NCBI GenBank assembly: GCA_025937785.1
Contig: JAICQQ010000055.1
Span: 1 to 40,193, forward strand
Source: Polyangiaceae bacterium
Lineage (GTDB): Bacteria; Myxococcota_A; Polyangia; Polyangiales; Polyangiaceae
Direction: 5' to 3'
Length of the DNA stretch: 40,193 bases
The notes below the pieces were generated by a model that saw nothing but the letters and a program-made list of their open reading frames with translations, made no database searches and had not been told where the DNA came from. Of the stretch, positions 8,451 through 17,773 are shown piece after piece. The translations under genes were made by a program, and so were the position numbers. Every line of letters begins with the position of its first letter. Position 1 is the stretch's first letter.

Positions 8451-9640
8451 TTGTACAGTTCCGCAAAGGGGATCACTTCGACCGGGGAGCCTGCTTCGCA
8501 CCGCGACGCGTGCTCGGAGACCACGATCAGGGCGTTGGCCCAGGCCATCGCGGTCGTCGCGCCCGAGGCCTGATTGTCGAGCGGTGTCACTCGATCCGCT
8601 TCGAGCATGGCTCGGCAGAACGTGCGCCGGCCTGGTTTCTGTTGAATCGCCCGGGTGAGCCGAGCGCTGGTGCGAAGCGGCAAACGCTCCCGAATCCCTA
8701 GCAGGGCACGCAGGAGCGGGAGCCCGAACAGCGAGAAGGTCACCTGCGCCGACGCCGGGTTGCCGGGCAGACCGAGGAGCCGCTGGTGGCCGAGCTTGCC
8801 GAAGTAGAGCGGCTTGCCGGGCTTGATGGCGACCTTGTGGAACACGGTGGTCACCCCGAGTGCCTCGAAGCAGCCCTTGACGATGTCCCGATCTCCCACG
8901 CTCACTCCGCCGCACGTGACCACGACCTCTGCCAGGCGGAGGGCGTTTTCGAGGGCGCGCCGCGTCGCGTCGGCAGCGTCGCTGGTGGGGGCGCATAGAT
9001 GCGGCACGCCGCCTGCCGCGTGCACCAGGGCTGCCAGCGCCACGCCGTTGCTTTCGGGGATGCTGCCAGGCGCCCCGGAGCTGCCCGGAGCGCGCAGCTC
9101 GTCGCCCGTGCACAGTACGGCGACGTTCGGTCGTTTCGTCACCACGAGTTCGGCGTAGTCGAGCGAGGCTGCGAGGCCGAGCTGGAACGGGTTCAGCCGA
9201 ACACCGGCGCCGAGGGTCCGTTCTCCCGCTGCCAAGTCGTCGCCGCGCTTTCGGATGTGTGAGCCGGCAGCCGGTCGCTCCGTAAAGCGCGCGTGCTGCG
9301 CGTCGCTCGTGACGTCTTCTTGCAAGACGACAGCATCTGCGCCTTCGGGCACGGGCCCGCCGGTGAAAATGCGCGCGGCCGTGCCCGGCTCGAGTCTGCC
9401 CGGCTGGGAGCCTGCAGCGCTGACGCCCCGCACTGGCAGCACGCCGCCGCTCGCCGGTAGGTCTGCGCTTGCTACCGCGTACCCGTCCATCGCGGAGTAG
9501 TCGAACTCGGGCAACGGGCGCCGCGCCACCAAGGGCTCGGCGAGCACCCTGCCCGCCGCGTGCACCAAGGGCACACGCTCCAACGCCGCCGGGGTGACAC
9601 CGTCGAGCACCAAGGCCAGCGCCGCGTCGAAATCGAGCAT
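8447..9640 (-). CDS. moeA: Molybdopterin molybdotransferase MoeA
   Basis: MoeA inserts molybdate into adenylylated molybdopterin. The product is 397 residues, the usual length. It starts at the ATG of MLDFDAALALVL, which matches the family start; an upstream in-frame ATG at 9763 would add 41 residues of no family similarity. Key features are FDYSAMDGYAV, ARIFTGGPVPEGADAVV, VLCTGDEL, PESNGVALAAL, TCGGVSVGDRDIVK, IKPGKPLYFG and GLPGNPASAQVTF. It is the first gene of a two-gene unit with mobA and is divergent from the DUF6600 gene across 79 nt. Confidence 0.96.
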   Translation of the reverse strand: MLDFDAALALVLDGVTPAALERVPLVHAAGRVLAEPLVARRPLPEFDYSAMDGYAVASADLPASGGVLPVRGVSAAGSQPGRLEPGTAARIFTGGPVPEGADAVVLQEDVTSDAQHARFTERPAAGSHIRKRGDDLAAGERTLGAGVRLNPFQLGLAASLDYAELVVTKRPNVAVLCTGDELRAPGSSGAPGSIPESNGVALAALVHAAGGVPHLCAPTSDAADATRRALENALRLAEVVVTCGGVSVGDRDIVKGCFEALGVTTVFHKVAIKPGKPLYFGKLGHQRLLGLPGNPASAQVTFSLFGLPLLRALLGIRERLPLRTSARLTRAIQQKPGRRTFCRAMLEADRVTPLDNQASGATTAMAWANALIVVSEHASRCEAGSPVEVIPFAELYK

Positions 9641-9684
9641 GGCGCGGAGTCTAGCGTGGATCCCCGCGAGCGGGCACGGGTGGC

Positions 9685-9713
9685 TTGCGATGACTTGCCT
9701 TCGGTCGCATGCT
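9685..9713 (+). promoter_or_regulatory. Candidate promoter of the DUF6600 gene
   Basis: TTGCGA (9685-9690), a 17-nt spacer and CATGCT (9708-9713) are followed by exactly 6 nt and then the ATG at 9720. The -10 is a weak match. The spacing would put the transcription start at or next to the start codon. Confidence 0.25.
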
Positions 9714-9719
9714 TCCCTC

Positions 9720-10874
9720 ATGCGTCGCGCCTGGCGGATCCGACTGCTCGCTCTCGCGCTCATCGTGAGCCCGGCGCTGGCGACCGCCCAAACCAGCGAT
9801 GACCAGGCTGGTAGCGACGAGCCGGCGGCTACGCCCGTTCACGATCCCGTGGATGCCGATCCCCGAGCACTCTCCGAGTTTCGCCCGATCCTGGACAAGT
9901 ACGGGCACTGGGTCGAAGACGCGCGCTACGGCGTGGTGTGGGTCCCGGCACAACGCTGGGTGGGTGATGATTTCGCACCCTACCTCACGCGTGGCAGGTG
10001 GGCGCTCGACACGGCGGGCGATTGGGTGTGGGTGAGCGACTACCCGTTCGGCGACGTGGTGTTCCACTACGGGCGCTGGGTATGGGTCGTGGGGCTCGGC
10101 TGGGCTTGGGTTCCAGGCTACCGCTACGCGCCCGCCTGGGTCAGTTGGCGCGTTCCTTCGCACGATGCCCTCTACGTGGGTTGGGCGCCGCTGCCGCCGA
10201 GCTACGTTTGGCACGGCGGTGTCGCGGTCGGTGTCGGGTTCTACGTCGTTACGCCCTGGGTGTTCTGTCCGAGCTACTACGTGTTCTCGCCGCACGTGCA
10301 TAGTCACCACGTCCACGATCCCTCGCGGATGAAAGAGGCGGCGCGTCAGACCAAACCCTACCATCCACAGGTGGGCGCGCGCGGTCCCTCGCCCTCGGCG
10401 GTCGGCGTGCCGACCTCGCGCGTGCCCGCCCGCGTACCCGCCCGCCCGCGGCCGGCTGCCCCTGCCGACACGCTGCGGCGACACAGCGCTGCACCCGAGC
10501 CCGCAGCGGCAGAGTGGCTGCACCGCGCGGGCGGGCCCAGCCCGGTGTTCGCTCCCGCTCGCCCGCAGGCGGCGACACCCGTGTTCCCCGCCCGTGAGCG
10601 CACAGGTGTCGCGCCCCAGCCGAGACCTTCCAAACCGCCGCTGCCGCGAACAGCGAGCGCGGCTCCGGGTGGTGGCGGCGCGTCGACGGCCCCGCGGGTG
10701 CTGCCTCGCGCTGCTGAGGGGGCTCGCTTCGGGCAGGTCCCCCCGCGGCACGGGCGCGCCGTCGTTGTCCCGCGCACGACGGTTTCACCTCCAGGCGCCA
10801 CTCCTCCGCGGCCGCCGTTGCGCACCCCGGTTCCGTCGCGGGTTCCAGCCTCTTCGCGGGTACCATCGCGCTGA
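9720..10874 (+). CDS. DUF6600-like secreted protein with Pro/Arg-rich tail
   Basis: The product is 384 residues. A signal peptide (MRRAWRIRLLALALIVSPALATA) is followed by a Trp/Tyr-rich domain at about 45-195. That domain has repeated strands such as YGHWVEDARYGVVWVP, YGRWVWVVGLGWAWVPG and PAWVSWRVP, the hallmark of DUF6600. The C-terminal half is low-complexity Pro/Arg/Ala with no predicted fold. The role is unknown; the family is common in Gram-negative envelopes. There is no clear Shine-Dalgarno sequence before the ATG. The next gene on the same strand follows after 35 nt. Confidence 0.8.
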   Translation: MRRAWRIRLLALALIVSPALATAQTSDDQAGSDEPAATPVHDPVDADPRALSEFRPILDKYGHWVEDARYGVVWVPAQRWVGDDFAPYLTRGRWALDTAGDWVWVSDYPFGDVVFHYGRWVWVVGLGWAWVPGYRYAPAWVSWRVPSHDALYVGWAPLPPSYVWHGGVAVGVGFYVVTPWVFCPSYYVFSPHVHSHHVHDPSRMKEAARQTKPYHPQVGARGPSPSAVGVPTSRVPARVPARPRPAAPADTLRRHSAAPEPAAAEWLHRAGGPSPVFAPARPQAATPVFPARERTGVAPQPRPSKPPLPRTASAAPGGGGASTAPRVLPRAAEGARFGQVPPRHGRAVVVPRTTVSPPGATPPRPPLRTPVPSRVPASSRVPSR

Positions 10875-10909
10875 CCAGCCAGGGCGTCCCCTTGCCGCAC
10901 GAACGAACG

Positions 10910-11446
10910 GTGAGCCTCTGGGGCATCGCAGCGGTGGCCAGTAGGGTCCTCTTGGCCTGCGACAGCAGCGGCGCCGGCTACTACGAGTCAGGCGCTGCTG
11001 AGCCGCCCCCACCGATTCGCGCGTGGATCGATCGCGATGCCGAGCTCGTCGACCGCAGCGTTGGGTACGGACTCGGCGTGTTCATCGAGTACCACGCAGG
11101 CGGGCAGTGGCGGATCGACGTGGCTTGCGATACGGCGCTTTCGATGGTCGCGTGTAGCTGGCTGGTGGTCGCGGAACCACTCGAAGGCACGATCACCGGG
11201 GCGGTCACGCACGATCTGGAGGATTCCGACGACTTCGAGCTGCAGCCGAACAGCGTCGGCATCGACAGCATCACGACCGACGATACGGACGGCGTCTCGT
11301 TCAGTTCCGCGCCGGGCGCTGGCATTTCTTTGTTTACGGCTCTCGATGGCTATTCCGAGAGCCGGTTCGTATACTGGGTAGGTGACGGTGCGGTTCACAG
11401 CGGGGCGCCAGCGGTGCCCTTCGAACTGCAGCCAAGCGCTCCGTGA
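10910..11446 (+). CDS. Predicted lipoprotein, no recognised family
   Basis: The product is 178 residues from GTG 10910. It begins with a signal-like stretch ending VLLAC, a lipobox, followed by Asp-Ser-Ser-Gly. An in-frame TTG at 10892 would add six residues. The mature part is acidic, with no transmembrane segments. It contains a Cys pair (VACD...VACSW) and an aspartate-rich segment (DLEDSDDFELQ, TTDDTDG). I do not recognise a domain. It probably sits in the envelope and may be cotranscribed with the DUF6600 gene 35 nt upstream. Confidence 0.6.
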   Translation: MSLWGIAAVASRVLLACDSSGAGYYESGAAEPPPPIRAWIDRDAELVDRSVGYGLGVFIEYHAGGQWRIDVACDTALSMVACSWLVVAEPLEGTITGAVTHDLEDSDDFELQPNSVGIDSITTDDTDGVSFSSAPGAGISLFTALDGYSESRFVYWVGDGAVHSGAPAVPFELQPSAP

Positions 11447-11496
11447 CGATCACGAACATATCATCATTGACGCAGCGGGTAATAACTTGAGCCGCC

Positions 11497-11511
11497 GTTC
11501 GAATGTCGAAC
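11497..11511. promoter_or_regulatory. Operator-like perfect palindrome
   Basis: GTTCGA, a 3-nt centre ATG, then TCGAAC form a perfect 6-bp inverted repeat. It lies 4 nt before TTGACG, a -35-like hexamer, in an otherwise gene-free stretch, which suits a repressor site. There is no convincing -10 at proper distance, so the promoter itself is doubtful. Confidence 0.3.
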
Positions 11512-11741
11512 TGTCTTGACGGCAGCGCGCCACCCGACCTCTAAGAACTCGACAGCTCTGGATGCTTGCGGTGGGCAACCCGCACGTTCTTACCAGACTG
11601 CCGCGAGCCTACAGGGAGTCAATGATGGGTTTCGTGATTCTTGCAGATTTCTTGCCTCACAAGGTCGGTTGTGTTTCTGCGTTCCGAACTTGCACGGAGC
11701 GAACACCGCTTTACCTTGTCAGTACATCGATTTACAAGCGA

Positions 11742-11768
11742 TTGTAGGTGCCCAAAGCAGGGTATGCT
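11742..11768 (+). promoter_or_regulatory. Weak candidate promoter before the sulfotransferase
   Basis: TTGTAG (11742-11747) and TATGCT (11763-11768) are separated by 15 nt, shorter than optimal. Transcription from here would give a leader of about 170 nt for the sulfotransferase gene. The -35 overlaps a small TACAA/TTGTA inverted repeat. Confidence 0.2.
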
Positions 11769-11944
11769 ACGTCACGAGACGGCGCGATGAATGACCGAAC
11801 ATTCGCAACGCAGCATCCACGAGCGCGCCTAGTGGTCAGTGGGGTAAGTCAGAAGCAAGTTCCCAACCCAAGGCGCTCAGTTGGGGACACAGTACACTCC
11901 GGCGGATTTTGCTAGGAGCGCCAACCTGGGGTCGGTGTAACGAT

Positions 11945-12790
11945 ATGGATCTGGTCGACATCAAGCAGGACATGTACCAGCTCAAAGATCTGGCGCTCGG
12001 CGTTATCTGGCAACTGCCGTACGACATGCGGCGAAGTCTCTTTCGTCTCACGTTTCCTACGAGGTTTTCGGTCTACCAAGACATGCGCCGCATCTCGGAC
12101 GTCGACTTCGGGTTCGGACGCTTCGATGAGCACAAGTGCATTTTCATCCACATCCCGAAGTGCGCAGGCATCTCGGTGAGTCGCGGGCTGTTCGGCGGAC
12201 TCGCCGGCACACACAATTCCATCAAGACATTTCAGCTCGTCTATTCGAAGGAAGAACTCGATCGATACTTCAAGTTCGCTTTCGTACGGAATCCATGGGA
12301 CCGGCTGCTTTCTGCGTACAACTTCTTGCGTGGGGGCGGCCTGACCTACCAAGACCAAGAGTGGGCTAAAGCCAACTTGTCCCGCTTCACGAGTTTCGCG
12401 CAGTTCGTTCACGAATGGGTGACGCCCACGAATGTCAACAGTTGGCAGCACTTCAAGCCGCAGCACCGGTTCATTACCGATCCCGCGGGCAACATGCCCC
12501 TCGACTACCTCGGATACTTCGAGAATATCCGCGCTGATTTCGAGAACATCACCAGTATTCTCGACATCGACGCGAAGCTGCCTCACCACAACAGCAGCTC
12601 CGGGGGTTCGGACGATGCCTATCAATCGCACTACGACGCCGAAACCCGCGAAATCGTCGCGAACGCCTACAGACGCGACATCGAGCTGTTGGGCTACGAT
12701 TTCGACTCCAACATCGATCACGCTCGATTCAAGACGCGTGCGGACGCTGAGGCGCTCCGCGCCAACTTCAGGCGGCGCGTCCAGAGTTAG
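11945..12790 (+). CDS. Sulfotransferase family protein
   Basis: The product is 281 residues. It has both PAPS-binding signatures of the carbohydrate sulfotransferase (Sulfotransfer_2-like) group: the 5'-phosphosulfate loop FIHIPKCAGISVS with Lys72, and the 3'-phosphate motif FAFVRNPWDRLLSAY with Arg115 and Ser123. It would transfer sulfate from PAPS to a sugar or lipid acceptor, probably a surface glycan; the acceptor is unknown. No transmembrane segment is seen, so it is likely cytosolic or peripheral. The ATG at 11945 lacks a strong Shine-Dalgarno; a TTG at 11909 would add 12 unlikely residues. Composition is less GC-rich than flanking genes, consistent with transfer. It ends 6 nt from the convergent ppk stop. 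Confidence 0.85.
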   Translation: MDLVDIKQDMYQLKDLALGVIWQLPYDMRRSLFRLTFPTRFSVYQDMRRISDVDFGFGRFDEHKCIFIHIPKCAGISVSRGLFGGLAGTHNSIKTFQLVYSKEELDRYFKFAFVRNPWDRLLSAYNFLRGGGLTYQDQEWAKANLSRFTSFAQFVHEWVTPTNVNSWQHFKPQHRFITDPAGNMPLDYLGYFENIRADFENITSILDIDAKLPHHNSSSGGSDDAYQSHYDAETREIVANAYRRDIELLGYDFDSNIDHARFKTRADAEALRANFRRRVQS

Positions 12791-12796
12791 TCGGAA

Positions 12797-15145
12797 CTAC
12801 TTCCGGCGTTTGCGCTGTTGCCGTCGCTTGTTCCGCAGCGTACGCAGCTTTTCGATGGCCGTGTCGGCCGCGGTGACTGGGGTGAAAGGCTTGGGGTTCA
12901 AGAGTGCGGTTTCGCGACCGCGCTCACGAGCAAGCTCCATGAAGCGGTACTGGCTGCGTACCGGTGGCGCGTCGCTGGTGGCGCGCGAGTAGGCGCCGTC
13001 CGACCCCAAGATCCAGCCTTTTGCGGTGTCCGAACGCATCAGGTGCAAGATCTCGTCGATCAACCTGCGCTTCAGCGCTGGGTCGAGCACGGGGAACATG
13101 ACCTCGACGCGGCGCCGGAAATTCCGCGGCATCCAGTCGGCGCTCGAGCAAAAGACTTCGTCGTCACCGCCGTTCTTGAAATGAAAGATCCGCGCGTGCT
13201 CCAGGTAGCGATCGATGATGGCATGAACCCGAATTCGTTCACTGACGCCGGCTACTCCGGGGCGCAGGCAACAGATCCCCCGTACCAACAGGTCGATCTC
13301 GACGCCGGCTTCGGAAGCGTGATAAAGCGCCGTGATCACGTCGGCGTCCACGATGGCGTTCATCTTCGCGACGATCGCCGCGGGGCGCCCGGCTCTAGCA
13401 TGTTCGGTCTCTCGATGGATCAGCCCGAGCACCGCCTCGTGCAGACCGAGCGGGGCCAGGATCAGCCGCCGCCAGCGTTCGGGAGCGCTGTAGCCGGTCA
13501 GCAGATTGAACAACGCGGTCGCGTCCTCGCCAAAGTCTTCGCGCGCGGTGAACAGCGAAATGTCCTCGTAAAGGCGCGCGGTCTGCTGGTTGTAGTTGCC
13601 GGTGGCGAGGTGGAGGTAGCGGCGCAGTCCGTCGGCTTCCTGACGCACCACGAGCAGCACCTTCGCGTGCGTCTTGAACCCCAAAAGACCGTACATCACG
13701 TTCACACCCGAGCGCTCGAGCGTGCGCGCCCACTGAATGTTGCTCTCTTCGTCGAAGCGAGCCTTCAGCTCCACGAGGGCGGTGACCTGCTTGCCGAGCT
13801 CGGCGGCGCGCTGCAACGCGCGCACTAGCGGCGACTCACCGCCGGTGCGGTACAGCGTCTGCTTGATGGCCAGCACCCGGGGGTCTTCGCTCGCCTGTGA
13901 GAGGAAGTCGATCACGGCTTCGAAGGACTCGTACGGGTGATGCAGCAGCACGTCTCCGGCGCGGATCGTGTCGAAGAAGTTCTCGGAGTCTCGGAACGGC
14001 GGCACGTACTGGGGCGTGAACGGCTCGTCCCTGTGCTTGCGCTCTTCACCGCGGGTGAGCCGGAGCATGTCGCCCAGAAACAGCGGCCCATCGATCATGT
14101 ACACGTCGCGTGCATCGTTCAGATCGAGCTCGCGACACAGCCAGGCGAGCGAGTCGCCCGGTGCGTCGCCGCTCACTTCGATGCGCACCGCGTGGCCTCG
14201 CTCGCGGCGCCGCAGCTCGGCCTGCAGCGTGATCAGCAGGTCCTCGCCTTCTTCGTCGTCGATCTCGATGTCGAAGTTCCGCGTGACGCGGAACGCATAC
14301 TGACCCTTGGTCCGCATCTGCGGGAAGATCGCGCGCTTGTGGCGCAAGATCAGATCTTCGAGTAGGACGAAGGCGCGCCGCACCCCCGCCAGCGGAACCT
14401 TGATCAGGCGCGGCAGCGTGGTGGGTACCTGTACCAGACCGAATGAAGGCTCCGAGCTGGTGCCCGTGTTGTCGAAGATGACGCCGACGTTGATGGCCTT
14501 GTTGCGGACGTGCGGGAAAGGGTGCACCGGGTCGATGGCGATGGGCGTCAGCACCGGGAAAATGTTGCGATGAAAATGCTGGTCGAGATCGACCAGGTCC
14601 TCGCGCGTGAGCTCGTCGGGATGCACGACGGCGATGCCTTCGTCGCGCAGCGCAGGCCGCACCCGTTGGTTGAAGGTGCGGTACTGTTCGGCGACGAGCT
14701 CGTGCGCGCGTACGCTGATCTGTTCTAGCTGCTGTTGCGGCGATTTGCCGTCGGGAGGAACCTCTTCGACCTCGCCCGAAAGCTGTGCCTGCAAGCCAGC
14801 GGCGCGCACCATGAAGAACTCGTCGAGGTTCGTCGAGAAAATGCCGAGAAACTTCAGACGCTCGAACAGCGGTACGTCCTGATCGGCCGCTTCGGCGATG
14901 ACGCGCGCGTTGAACTCGAGCCAGGAGAGCTCGCGATTCAAGAACATCTCGGGGGCGTCGAGCTTGGGCGGGGCGGCGCCGACCGGTGTGTCCTCGGGCA
15001 CGCTGGCTTGGCGGCGATCTTCAGTGCGCTTCAACCCCGTGCGCGCGGCGGCTTTGCTGGGAGGGTTGGCGAACGGCGGCTCTGGCGTGAGCTCGCTCGA
15101 GGGGCCCTCCGAATCCGGATGTGTCACGTACGGAGCGTACGCCAT
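12797..15145 (-). CDS. ppk1: Polyphosphate kinase PPK1
   Basis: PPK1 reversibly polymerises the gamma-phosphate of ATP into polyphosphate. The product is 782 residues: about 70 poorly conserved N-terminal residues, then the four-domain core starting FLNRELSWLEFNARV and DEFFMVRAAG. The autophosphorylated histidine is His493 in FKTHAKVLLV and the second essential histidine is His650 in HARIFHF. They are 157 residues apart, exactly as for His435 and His592 of the E. coli enzyme. HPYESFEAVIDFL, KQTLYRTGG and HLATGNYN are also present. The ATG at 15145 has AGGA upstream and is preferred to the ATG at 15163. A basic Lys/Arg-rich tail ends the protein. No exopolyphosphatase gene adjoins it. Confidence 0.96.
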   Translation of the reverse strand: MAYAPYVTHPDSEGPSSELTPEPPFANPPSKAAARTGLKRTEDRRQASVPEDTPVGAAPPKLDAPEMFLNRELSWLEFNARVIAEAADQDVPLFERLKFLGIFSTNLDEFFMVRAAGLQAQLSGEVEEVPPDGKSPQQQLEQISVRAHELVAEQYRTFNQRVRPALRDEGIAVVHPDELTREDLVDLDQHFHRNIFPVLTPIAIDPVHPFPHVRNKAINVGVIFDNTGTSSEPSFGLVQVPTTLPRLIKVPLAGVRRAFVLLEDLILRHKRAIFPQMRTKGQYAFRVTRNFDIEIDDEEGEDLLITLQAELRRRERGHAVRIEVSGDAPGDSLAWLCRELDLNDARDVYMIDGPLFLGDMLRLTRGEERKHRDEPFTPQYVPPFRDSENFFDTIRAGDVLLHHPYESFEAVIDFLSQASEDPRVLAIKQTLYRTGGESPLVRALQRAAELGKQVTALVELKARFDEESNIQWARTLERSGVNVMYGLLGFKTHAKVLLVVRQEADGLRRYLHLATGNYNQQTARLYEDISLFTAREDFGEDATALFNLLTGYSAPERWRRLILAPLGLHEAVLGLIHRETEHARAGRPAAIVAKMNAIVDADVITALYHASEAGVEIDLLVRGICCLRPGVAGVSERIRVHAIIDRYLEHARIFHFKNGGDDEVFCSSADWMPRNFRRRVEVMFPVLDPALKRRLIDEILHLMRSDTAKGWILGSDGAYSRATSDAPPVRSQYRFMELARERGRETALLNPKPFTPVTAADTAIEKLRTLRNKRRQQRKRRK

Positions 15146-15541
15146 CCAGCGTCCTGTCCCCATAGCGTTGTCTACCGAGTGGCGAATCGAGGATTCACCA
15201 TGGTTGCGACCGAGACTCGAAGGTTACGGGAACGTCACGGACCGCCGCGAGCGCGTGCGGGCCCTATTCCACCGAGCCTCGTAAAGTCCGCGTCGGGTTG
15301 CGGGATCGGCCGTCAAGCCGAGTGGAGTGACCCCGGTAGTGCTGGGGCACGTCACACGGCCCGGTTGCAGCACCCAATAGCCGAGCCGAGCGGGTCTACG
15401 TTTCTGCTACAAAGCTCGGCAGCGCGCGCTCACTCACTGCTGTAAGTGGCTGTGCGTCGGGTGCGAGGAAAGCTACGCCCGCGAAGCTATGGTACGCTCA
15501 CAGCGACGTTCACTCCATTTTAGCAATTCCGAGGTACGCGA
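15146..15541. other. Divergent intergenic region between ppk1 and prkA
   Basis: These 396 nt hold the regulatory DNA of both genes. I see no gene here. A 7-bp inverted repeat GCCGAGC/GCTCGGC (15385-15391 and 15414-15420, 22-nt loop) and the prkA extended -10 at 15490-15498 are the only notable signals. No tRNA-like fold was found. Confidence 0.55.
15490..15498 (+). promoter_or_regulatory. Candidate extended -10 of prkA
   Basis: TGGTACGCT fits the extended -10 form TG-n-TAnnnT. No good -35 lies at the right distance. A start near 15505 would leave a leader of about 37 nt carrying the GAGG ribosome-binding site at 15531-15534. Confidence 0.3.
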
Positions 15542-17638
15542 ATGAGCGAGAGCGAGACGAAGACAGGCAGAATGACTCCGAGCGACGGCGGCAGCATGGT
15601 TGGCATGATAGCCAGCCTGCAAGACAAGGCGCGCTACCTCGACCTGTCGTGGGAGGGAACGTTCGAAGACTACCTGCGCATCGTTCGCGAGCGGCCACAA
15701 GTGACCAGGAACGCGTTCCAGCGCATCTACGACATGGTCATTTCGTACGGCACGGAAGAGTACATCGACAACAAGAAGAAGTTGGTTCGCTACAACTTCT
15801 TCCGGGACGAGATCGAAGAAGGCAAGGACGCCGTGTTCGGCCTCGATATTCCGTTGATGCGCCTGATGAACGTGTTGAAGGCGGCCGCCGAAGGCTACGG
15901 ACCCGAACGCCGCGTGATCCTGCTGCATGGGCCGGTCGGCTCCAGCAAGTCGACCATCGCGCGCCTCTTGAAGAAAGGGCTCGAGCACTACTCGCAGACC
16001 GCCGAAGGCGCCCTGTACACGTTCCGCTGGACCAACCTGCGCGACACCGGGCTCGCCAGCGGCGGCGCCGAGGTTTTCGACTCGCCGATGCACGAAGAAC
16101 CGCTGCGACTGATCCCGCCCGACTGGCGTGAGACGGCGATCGAGAGATTGGGTCTGTCGAGCAGCAAGTTTCGCGTGCGCGTCGAGGGCGAGCTCGACCC
16201 CGCCAGTCGCTTCATCTTCAAAGGGTTGATCCAGCGCTACAACGGCGATTGGGAAAAGATGGTCAACAACCACGTGCTCGTCCGCCGTTTGGTGCTGAGC
16301 GAGAAAGATCGCATCGGCATCGGTACGTTCCAGCCCAAGGACGAGAAAAATCAGGATTCGACCGAGCTGACCGGCGACATCAACTACCGCAAGATCGCCG
16401 AGTACGGGTCGGACTCTGATCCCCGCGCCTTCAACTTCGACGGAGAGTTCAACATCGCCAACCGCGGCATCGTCGAGTTCGTCGAAGTGCTGAAACTGGA
16501 CGTCGCGTTCCTGTACGACCTACTCGGCGCTTCGCAGGAACACCGCATCAAGCCAAAGAAGTTCGCACAGACGGACATCGACGAAGTGATCATCGGCCAC
16601 ACCAACGAGGCCGAGTACAAGCGGCTCTTGAACAACGAGTTCATGGAGGCGCTTCGCGACCGCACCATCAAGATCGACATCCCCTACATCACGCGCTTGA
16701 GCGACGAGATCCGGATCTACGAGAAGGACTTCAACGAAGACCGGGTTCGCGGCAAACACGTCGCCCCGCACACGCTCGAGGTGGCCGCGATGTGGGCCAC
16801 GCTTTCCCGCCTGGAAGAGCCGAAGAAGCACAACCTGCAGCTGATCCAGAAGCTGAAGTTGTACGACGGCAAAGTGCTGCCCGGCTACACTCAGGACACC
16901 GTGAAAGAGCTGCGCAAAGAGAGCCACCGCGAGGGCATGGAAGGCGTCAGCCCGCGTTACGTGCAGGACAAGATCTCGAACGCGCTCGTCAGCGACGTGG
17001 GCGAGGGGACCATCAACCCGTTCATGGTGCTGAACGAGCTCGAGAAGGGTTTGACCAGCCACTCGCTCATAACCAGCGAAGAGCAACGCAAGAAATACAA
17101 AGAAATGATCGGTGTCGTCAAACAAGAGTACGAAGACATCGTCAAGAACGAGGTCCAGCGAGCGATCAGCGCCGACGAAGAAGCGATCGCCAAGCTGGCA
17201 GCCAATTACATCGACAACATCAAGGCCTACACCCTCAAAGAGAAGGTCAAGAACAAGTACACGGGTCAAGACGAGGAGCCCGACGAGCGGCTCATGCGTT
17301 CCATCGAAGAGAAGATTGAGATCCCCGAGAACCGTAAGGAAGACTTCCGGCGCGAGATCATGAACTTCATCGGGGCGAAGGCCGTCGAGGGCAAGCGCTT
17401 CGATTGGCAAACCAACGACCGTCTGCGACGCGCCCTCGAGCTGAAGTTGTTCGAGGACCAGAAGGACAGCATCAAGCTGAAGACGCTGGTGTCAGCCGTC
17501 GTCGACAAAGAGACTCAAGAAAAGATCGACATCATCAAGTCCCGGCTGATTCGCTATTTCGGCTACAACGAGGTGAGCGCCACAGACGTGCTGAACTACG
17601 TGGCGTCCATCTTCGCTCGCGGCGATTTGAAGAGCTGA
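15542..17638 (+). CDS. prkA: PrkA-type serine protein kinase (AAA+ fold)
   Basis: The product is 698 residues and matches the PrkA family (YeaG in E. coli). The family has an N-terminal AAA+ ATPase domain and a C-terminal kinase-like region and acts in stationary-phase and nutrient-stress signalling. Walker A is GPVGSSKS (130-137). The region [37 protein letters not shown] and the segments [19 protein letters not shown] and [24 protein letters not shown] are family-typical. The ATG has GAGG 7 nt upstream. In many bacteria prkA is followed by yeaH (DUF444) and spoVR; neither is here. A hairpin begins 17 nt after the stop. It is divergent from ppk1, another stress-linked gene. Confidence 0.95.
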   Translation: MSESETKTGRMTPSDGGSMVGMIASLQDKARYLDLSWEGTFEDYLRIVRERPQVTRNAFQRIYDMVISYGTEEYIDNKKKLVRYNFFRDEIEEGKDAVFGLDIPLMRLMNVLKAAAEGYGPERRVILLHGPVGSSKSTIARLLKKGLEHYSQTAEGALYTFRWTNLRDTGLASGGAEVFDSPMHEEPLRLIPPDWRETAIERLGLSSSKFRVRVEGELDPASRFIFKGLIQRYNGDWEKMVNNHVLVRRLVLSEKDRIGIGTFQPKDEKNQDSTELTGDINYRKIAEYGSDSDPRAFNFDGEFNIANRGIVEFVEVLKLDVAFLYDLLGASQEHRIKPKKFAQTDIDEVIIGHTNEAEYKRLLNNEFMEALRDRTIKIDIPYITRLSDEIRIYEKDFNEDRVRGKHVAPHTLEVAAMWATLSRLEEPKKHNLQLIQKLKLYDGKVLPGYTQDTVKELRKESHREGMEGVSPRYVQDKISNALVSDVGEGTINPFMVLNELEKGLTSHSLITSEEQRKKYKEMIGVVKQEYEDIVKNEVQRAISADEEAIAKLAANYIDNIKAYTLKEKVKNKYTGQDEEPDERLMRSIEEKIEIPENRKEDFRREIMNFIGAKAVEGKRFDWQTNDRLRRALELKLFEDQKDSIKLKTLVSAVVDKETQEKIDIIKSRLIRYFGYNEVSATDVLNYVASIFARGDLKS

Positions 17639-17655
17639 ACCCGCCGATTTCGTGT

Positions 17656-17686
17656 GCGCGCCGGGCTCAGAATCCGCTCGGCGCGC
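17656..17686 (+). terminator. Hairpin downstream of prkA
   Basis: GCGCGCCGGGC and GCTCGGCGCGC pair over 11 bp with one G-U, around a 9-nt loop, beginning 17 nt after the prkA stop. There is no T-run behind it, so it is either a weak intrinsic terminator or a 3'-end protecting hairpin. Confidence 0.4.
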
Positions 17687-17773
17687 TGGGGGCTTGCGGC
17701 GCCGGCGAAAGGGGATAACCTTCGTCCAGGAATGTCGTGGGGCTGTTCGGGGTAGAGTGATAGAAGTCGAAGA

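Larger units (their letters stand above)
11447..11944. other. AT-richer gene-free stretch before the sulfotransferase
   Basis: This 498-nt stretch is visibly lower in GC than its neighbours and contains no convincing gene. A 92-residue frame (11516-11794) starts with TTG and resembles nothing. It holds a perfect GTTCGA-ATG-TCGAAC palindrome at 11497-11511, just before a TTGACG at 11516. It also has a TACAA-GCGA-TTGTA palindrome near 11733-11746 and a TATGCT box at 11763. It may be regulatory DNA of the sulfotransferase or the edge of a transferred segment. Confidence 0.5.

Noticed and set aside
11516..11794. 92-residue plus-strand frame before the sulfotransferase
   Set aside because: TTG start without a ribosome-binding site, no family likeness and no helix or strand pattern; treated as non-coding.
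12818..13828. 336-residue plus-strand frame opposite ppk1
   Set aside because: It is fully antisense to the conserved PPK1 core and has no recognisable domain.
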